A DNA stretch of 64,000 bases from an uncultured Faecalibacterium sp. (GTDB taxonomy: Bacteria; Bacillota; Clostridia; Oscillospirales; Ruminococcaceae), in the NCBI GenBank assembly GCA_937880095.1, contig CALFLK010000013.1, positions 124,001-188,000 on the forward strand, in the 5' to 3' direction. The position numbers were made by a program, and so were the translations under genes. The notes beneath the pieces were generated by a model, which was not told the DNA's origin, did not search any database, and was given only the letters and a program-made list of their open reading frames with translations. Every line of letters starts with the position of its first letter. Positions within the stretch are counted from its first letter, which is position 1. Shown here piece after piece: positions 62,024 through 64,000 of this stretch.

Positions 62024-62536
62024 TTAGGCAGCAGCCTCGTCCTGCTTGTCTGCGTAAGCCTGCATAGCAACTGCCAGGCCGGACAGAGTGCTGGTAAGAG
62101 CACCTGCGAACATGGACAGCATGCCTTCGCGGTTGGGCAGCTTTGCGATCGCATTGATCTCTGCTGCGTTCATGACCTGACCCTCAACGAAGCCGCCCTT
62201 CAGGGTGAACTTCTTGGACTTGTCAGCCTCAGCAAACTTGTTCAGGATGTTAGCTGCGATGGTAGCGTCCTCCTTGGAGAAAGCCACAGCAGTGTCACCC
62301 TTGAAAGTTTCAGCCAGAGATTCGAAAGCAGTATCCTTAACAGCCAGACGCAGCATGGTGTTCTTGATAACCATGTACTCAACGCCTGCCTCACGCAGCT
62401 CCTTACGCAGTTTGGTGTCAGCTGCAACGTCGATGCCGCCGTAAGCAACGACAACACCTGCGACGGAACCTTCGAACTTCTCCTTCAGGCTTGCAACGTA
62501 TGCCTGCTTTTCAGAAAGGATCTTTGCACTGGGCAT
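62024..62536 (-). CDS. rplJ: 50S ribosomal protein L10
   Basis: Stalk base that carries L7/L12 dimers and, with them, represses its own operon. 170 residues; KEKFEGSVAGVVVAYGGIDVAADTKLRKELRE and VIKNTMLRLAV are typical, and the C-terminal LSGLAVAMQAYADKQ helix binds L12. Its leader has the L10-type attenuator. 82 nt upstream of rplL. Confidence 0.98.
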   Translation of the reverse strand: MPSAKILSEKQAYVASLKEKFEGSVAGVVVAYGGIDVAADTKLRKELREAGVEYMVIKNTMLRLAVKDTAFESLAETFKGDTAVAFSKEDATIAANILNKFAEADKSKKFTLKGGFVEGQVMNAAEINAIAKLPNREGMLSMFAGALTSTLSGLAVAMQAYADKQDEAAA

Positions 62537-62578
62537 TTGGTTTCACCTCGTTTCCTCATAATATCTATAATCCTGTAA

Positions 62579-62697
62579 ACAAAAAGCCTCTTTCCCGCAC
62601 TAGGACGAGAAAGAGGCGCAATACAACGTATCGTGCGTTTCTCGGCAGGCGGCGATTGGCCTTATGCTATTACAGCACCTGCTGTCTTAAAAACAGC
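62579..62697 (-). promoter_or_regulatory. L10 leader with terminator
   Basis: The untranslated RNA between promoter and rplJ ends in GCCTCTTTC/GAAAGAGGC (62586-62594 with 62609-62617) and TTTTTG on the minus strand, 42 nt before the ATG. Upstream in the leader is the GCCTGCCGAGAAACG segment. This matches the known L10(L12)4-controlled attenuator of Firmicute rplJL operons. Confidence 0.8.
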
Positions 62698-62703
62698 ATA
62701 ACT

Positions 62704-62732
62704 ATTTTATCGCACGAACGCGATTTTGTCAA
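62704..62732 (-). promoter_or_regulatory. Promoter of rplJ-rplL
   Basis: TTGACA, 17 nt, TAAAAT on the minus strand, 168 nt before rplJ; it lies just after rplA. Confidence 0.9.
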
Positions 62733-62764
62733 TAGCTTTTTATCAAATAATTGATAAAAAAGGA

Positions 62765-63457
62765 TTAGACACCGTACTTCAGGGTGTTGACGCGAACGCC
62801 AGGGCCCATGGTGCTTGCCAGGGTAGCGCTCTTGAAGTACTGACCCTTAGCAGCGGCGGGCTTTGCCTTGCCGATTGCTTCCAGAACAGTGTTCACGTTG
62901 TCGAACAGTTTCTCAGCACCGAAAGATGCCTTGCCGACGGGAACGTGGATGATGTTCTGCTTGTCCAGGCGGTACTCGATCTTACCAGCCTTAGCTTCGG
63001 TAACTGCCTTGCCCAGGTCGGGGGTAACAGTACCAGCCTTGGGGTTGGGCATCATGCCGCGGGGGCCCAGGACCTTACCCAGACGGCCAGCCTTACCCAT
63101 CATGTCGGGGGTAGTGACGACAACGTCGAAGTCCATGAAGCCGCCAGCGATCTTTGCGATCAGCTCGTCATCGCCAACGATCTCAGCGCCTGCAGCGGTA
63201 GCAGCCTCAGCAGCTGCGCCCTTTGCGATAGCGCAAACGCGGACGTTCTTACCAGTGCCGTTGGGCAGAACAACTGCACCACGGACCTGCTGGTCAGCGT
63301 GACGGCCGTCAACGCCCAGACGAACGTGCAGCTCGATGGTCTCATCGAACTTAGCGCTTGCGGACTTGCAGCACAGCTCCAGAGCCTCGTTCAGCTCGTA
63401 GCTCTTAGTAAAGTCGATCAGCTTTGCAGCCTCAACGTATTTCTTACCGTGTTTCAT
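62765..63457 (-). CDS. rplA: 50S ribosomal protein L1
   Basis: Binds 23S rRNA at the E-site stalk and represses its own mRNA. 230 residues: MKHGKKYVEAAKLID, ELHVRLGVDGRHADQQVRG, and the LGPRGMMPNPKAGTV signature. ATG 63457 follows AGGAGG; an upstream frame to 63511 runs through the control element and is not conserved. It follows rplK by 57 nt. Confidence 0.98.
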   Translation of the reverse strand: MKHGKKYVEAAKLIDFTKSYELNEALELCCKSASAKFDETIELHVRLGVDGRHADQQVRGAVVLPNGTGKNVRVCAIAKGAAAEAATAAGAEIVGDDELIAKIAGGFMDFDVVVTTPDMMGKAGRLGKVLGPRGMMPNPKAGTVTPDLGKAVTEAKAGKIEYRLDKQNIIHVPVGKASFGAEKLFDNVNTVLEAIGKAKPAAAKGQYFKSATLASTMGPGVRVNTLKYGV

Positions 63458-63472
63458 TCTTAATCCTCCTAG

Positions 63473-63505
63473 GTGGTCTTGCGGGCTATCAGACAGCCCT
63501 CCCAC
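63473..63505 (-). promoter_or_regulatory. L1-type mRNA control element, copy 2 (rplK-rplA gap)
   Basis: GTGGGAGG, a hairpin (GGGCTGTC...GATAGCCC), then GCAAGACCAC. The 5' GTGG and 3' CCAC can pair to close it. The same layout occurs upstream of rplK (63963-63999). Confidence 0.62.
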
Positions 63506-63514
63506 ATTCATTCA

Positions 63515-63940
63515 TCAGTCGACGACGGTGACGCCCATGCTGCGGCAAGTGCCTGCAACCATGCTGCAAGCAGCTTCCAGAGAAGCAGCGTTCAGGTCGG
63601 GCATCTTGGTCTTAGCGATCTCCTCAACCTGAGCCTTGGTCAGAGAAGCGACCTTGTCCTTGTTGGGGACACCGGAACCACTCTTCAGGCCTGCTGCCTT
63701 CTTGATCAGGACAGCTGCGGGGGGAGTCTTGGTGATGAAGCTGAAGGAGCGGTCAGCGTAAACGGTAATCACGACGGGGATAACGTAGCCCATCTGATTC
63801 TTGGTACGCTCGTTGAACTCCTTGGTGAAGGACATGATGTTAACGCCGTGCTGGCCCAGAGCGGGACCAACCGGGGGTGCCGGAGTTGCCTTGCCGGCTT
63901 CGATCTGCAGCTTAATATAGCCAGTAACTTTTTGTGCCAT
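63515..63940 (-). CDS. rplK: 50S ribosomal protein L11
   Basis: GTPase-centre protein and thiopeptide-target region component. 141 residues; KLQIEAGKATPAPPVGPALGQHG at the N terminus and LKSGSGVPNKDKV in the C-terminal part. ATG 63940 (MAQKV) follows GGAGG. First visible gene of the stalk operon; nusG, usually just upstream, is outside the window. Confidence 0.98.
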   Translation of the reverse strand: MAQKVTGYIKLQIEAGKATPAPPVGPALGQHGVNIMSFTKEFNERTKNQMGYVIPVVITVYADRSFSFITKTPPAAVLIKKAAGLKSGSGVPNKDKVASLTKAQVEEIAKTKMPDLNAASLEAACSMVAGTCRSMGVTVVD

Positions 63941-63962
63941 TTTGCACACCTCCAAAAAATCT

Positions 63963-63999
63963 GTGGTTAGTAGCAGCCTGCCGTTTGCAGGCCTCCCAC
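63963..63999 (-). promoter_or_regulatory. L1-type mRNA control element, copy 1 (upstream of rplK)
   Basis: GTGGGAGG, hairpin GCCTGC-AAAC-GGCAGGC, then TGCTACTAACCAC. Closing GTGG/CCAC pairing. Likely an L1 repressor site mimicking 23S rRNA; cut close to the window edge. Confidence 0.6.
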
Positions 64000-64000
64000 G

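Noticed and set aside
1..64000. CRISPR array, insertion sequence, prophage, rRNA or tRNA genes
   Set aside because: I saw no spaced direct repeats, no transposase or integrase, no terminal inverted repeats of an element, and no tRNA or rRNA core motifs.

Overview
The window looks like a core-genome stretch of a Gram-positive Clostridia (Bacillota) chromosome, most likely an Oscillospiraceae/Faecalibacterium-Gemmiger-type gut bacterium. This is inference from gene content and order: plsX-rnc-smc-ftsY, infC-rpmI-rplT, asp23-yloV(fakA)-recG and rplK-rplA / rplJ-rplL are all in Firmicute order; a spoIIR gene is present; glutamine synthetase is type III; AddAB replaces RecBCD; base composition is moderately GC-rich; and Shine-Dalgarno sites are strong and promoters of the TTGACA/TATAAT kind. 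There are no rRNA or tRNA genes, insertion sequences, prophage or CRISPR arrays. Nearly every base is assigned to a vertically inherited-looking gene.

Layout. (1) 1-11.6 kb, all minus strand: a tight operon reading TrmH-type RNA methylase, dprA, topA, trmFO, plsX, rnc, smc, ftsY (ftsY runs off the window). (2) 11.7-13.1 kb: infC-rpmI-rplT with a consensus promoter, a structured leader with an attenuator, and a non-AUG infC start. (3) 13.1-20.3 kb: addB-addA recombination nuclease-helicase. (4) 20.4-25.4 kb: an operon reading Lrp/AsnC regulator, aminotransferase, DUF362 ferredoxin-type protein, ispE, spoIIR, peptidoglycan-binding protein. (5) 25.5-30.1 kb: small genes (DUF378, an unrecognised 177-residue protein, a cysteine-poor redoxin-like protein preceded by a strongly folded RNA with its own terminator, DUF1292, cyclophilin lipoprotein, LURP-one-like, ruvX). 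(6) 30.2-34.3 kb: an accessory sugar/ester utilisation locus (carboxylesterase, GPH-family symporter, divergent AraC regulator with operator repeats). (7) 34.4-38.5 kb: small membrane protein, CDF metal transporter, and an MBOAT/DltD-like pair predicted to acylate a surface polymer. (8) 38.7-41.3 kb: greA and a lysS fused to a C-terminal tRNA-binding domain, separated by an attenuator-like hairpin. (9) 41.4-51 kb: EF-G-like GTPase, dCMP deaminase, beta-CASP nuclease, typA, an ArsR-SdpI immunity-type pair with two matched operators, SGNH hydrolase, CYTH phosphatase. (10) 51.2-61.2 kb: glutamine synthetase III, a 38-residue small gene, CBS protein, Asp23, FakA-like, recG, phosphoesterase and a DacF-like protein that lacks all three penicillin-binding-protein active-site motifs. 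(11) 61.5-64 kb: ribosomal stalk genes rplK-rplA and rplJ-rplL with L1-like and L10-type control elements.

Most of the window is housekeeping: RNA maturation, translation, chromosome segregation, recombination and phospholipid/wall synthesis. The parts most worth a second look are the structured RNA at 27465-27657, the apparently dead carboxypeptidase at 59865-61211, the two-operator ArsR-SdpI module, the MBOAT acylation pair, and the LysRS fusion. I did not find a convincing wholly new multi-gene system; the structured RNA is the best candidate for something undescribed.
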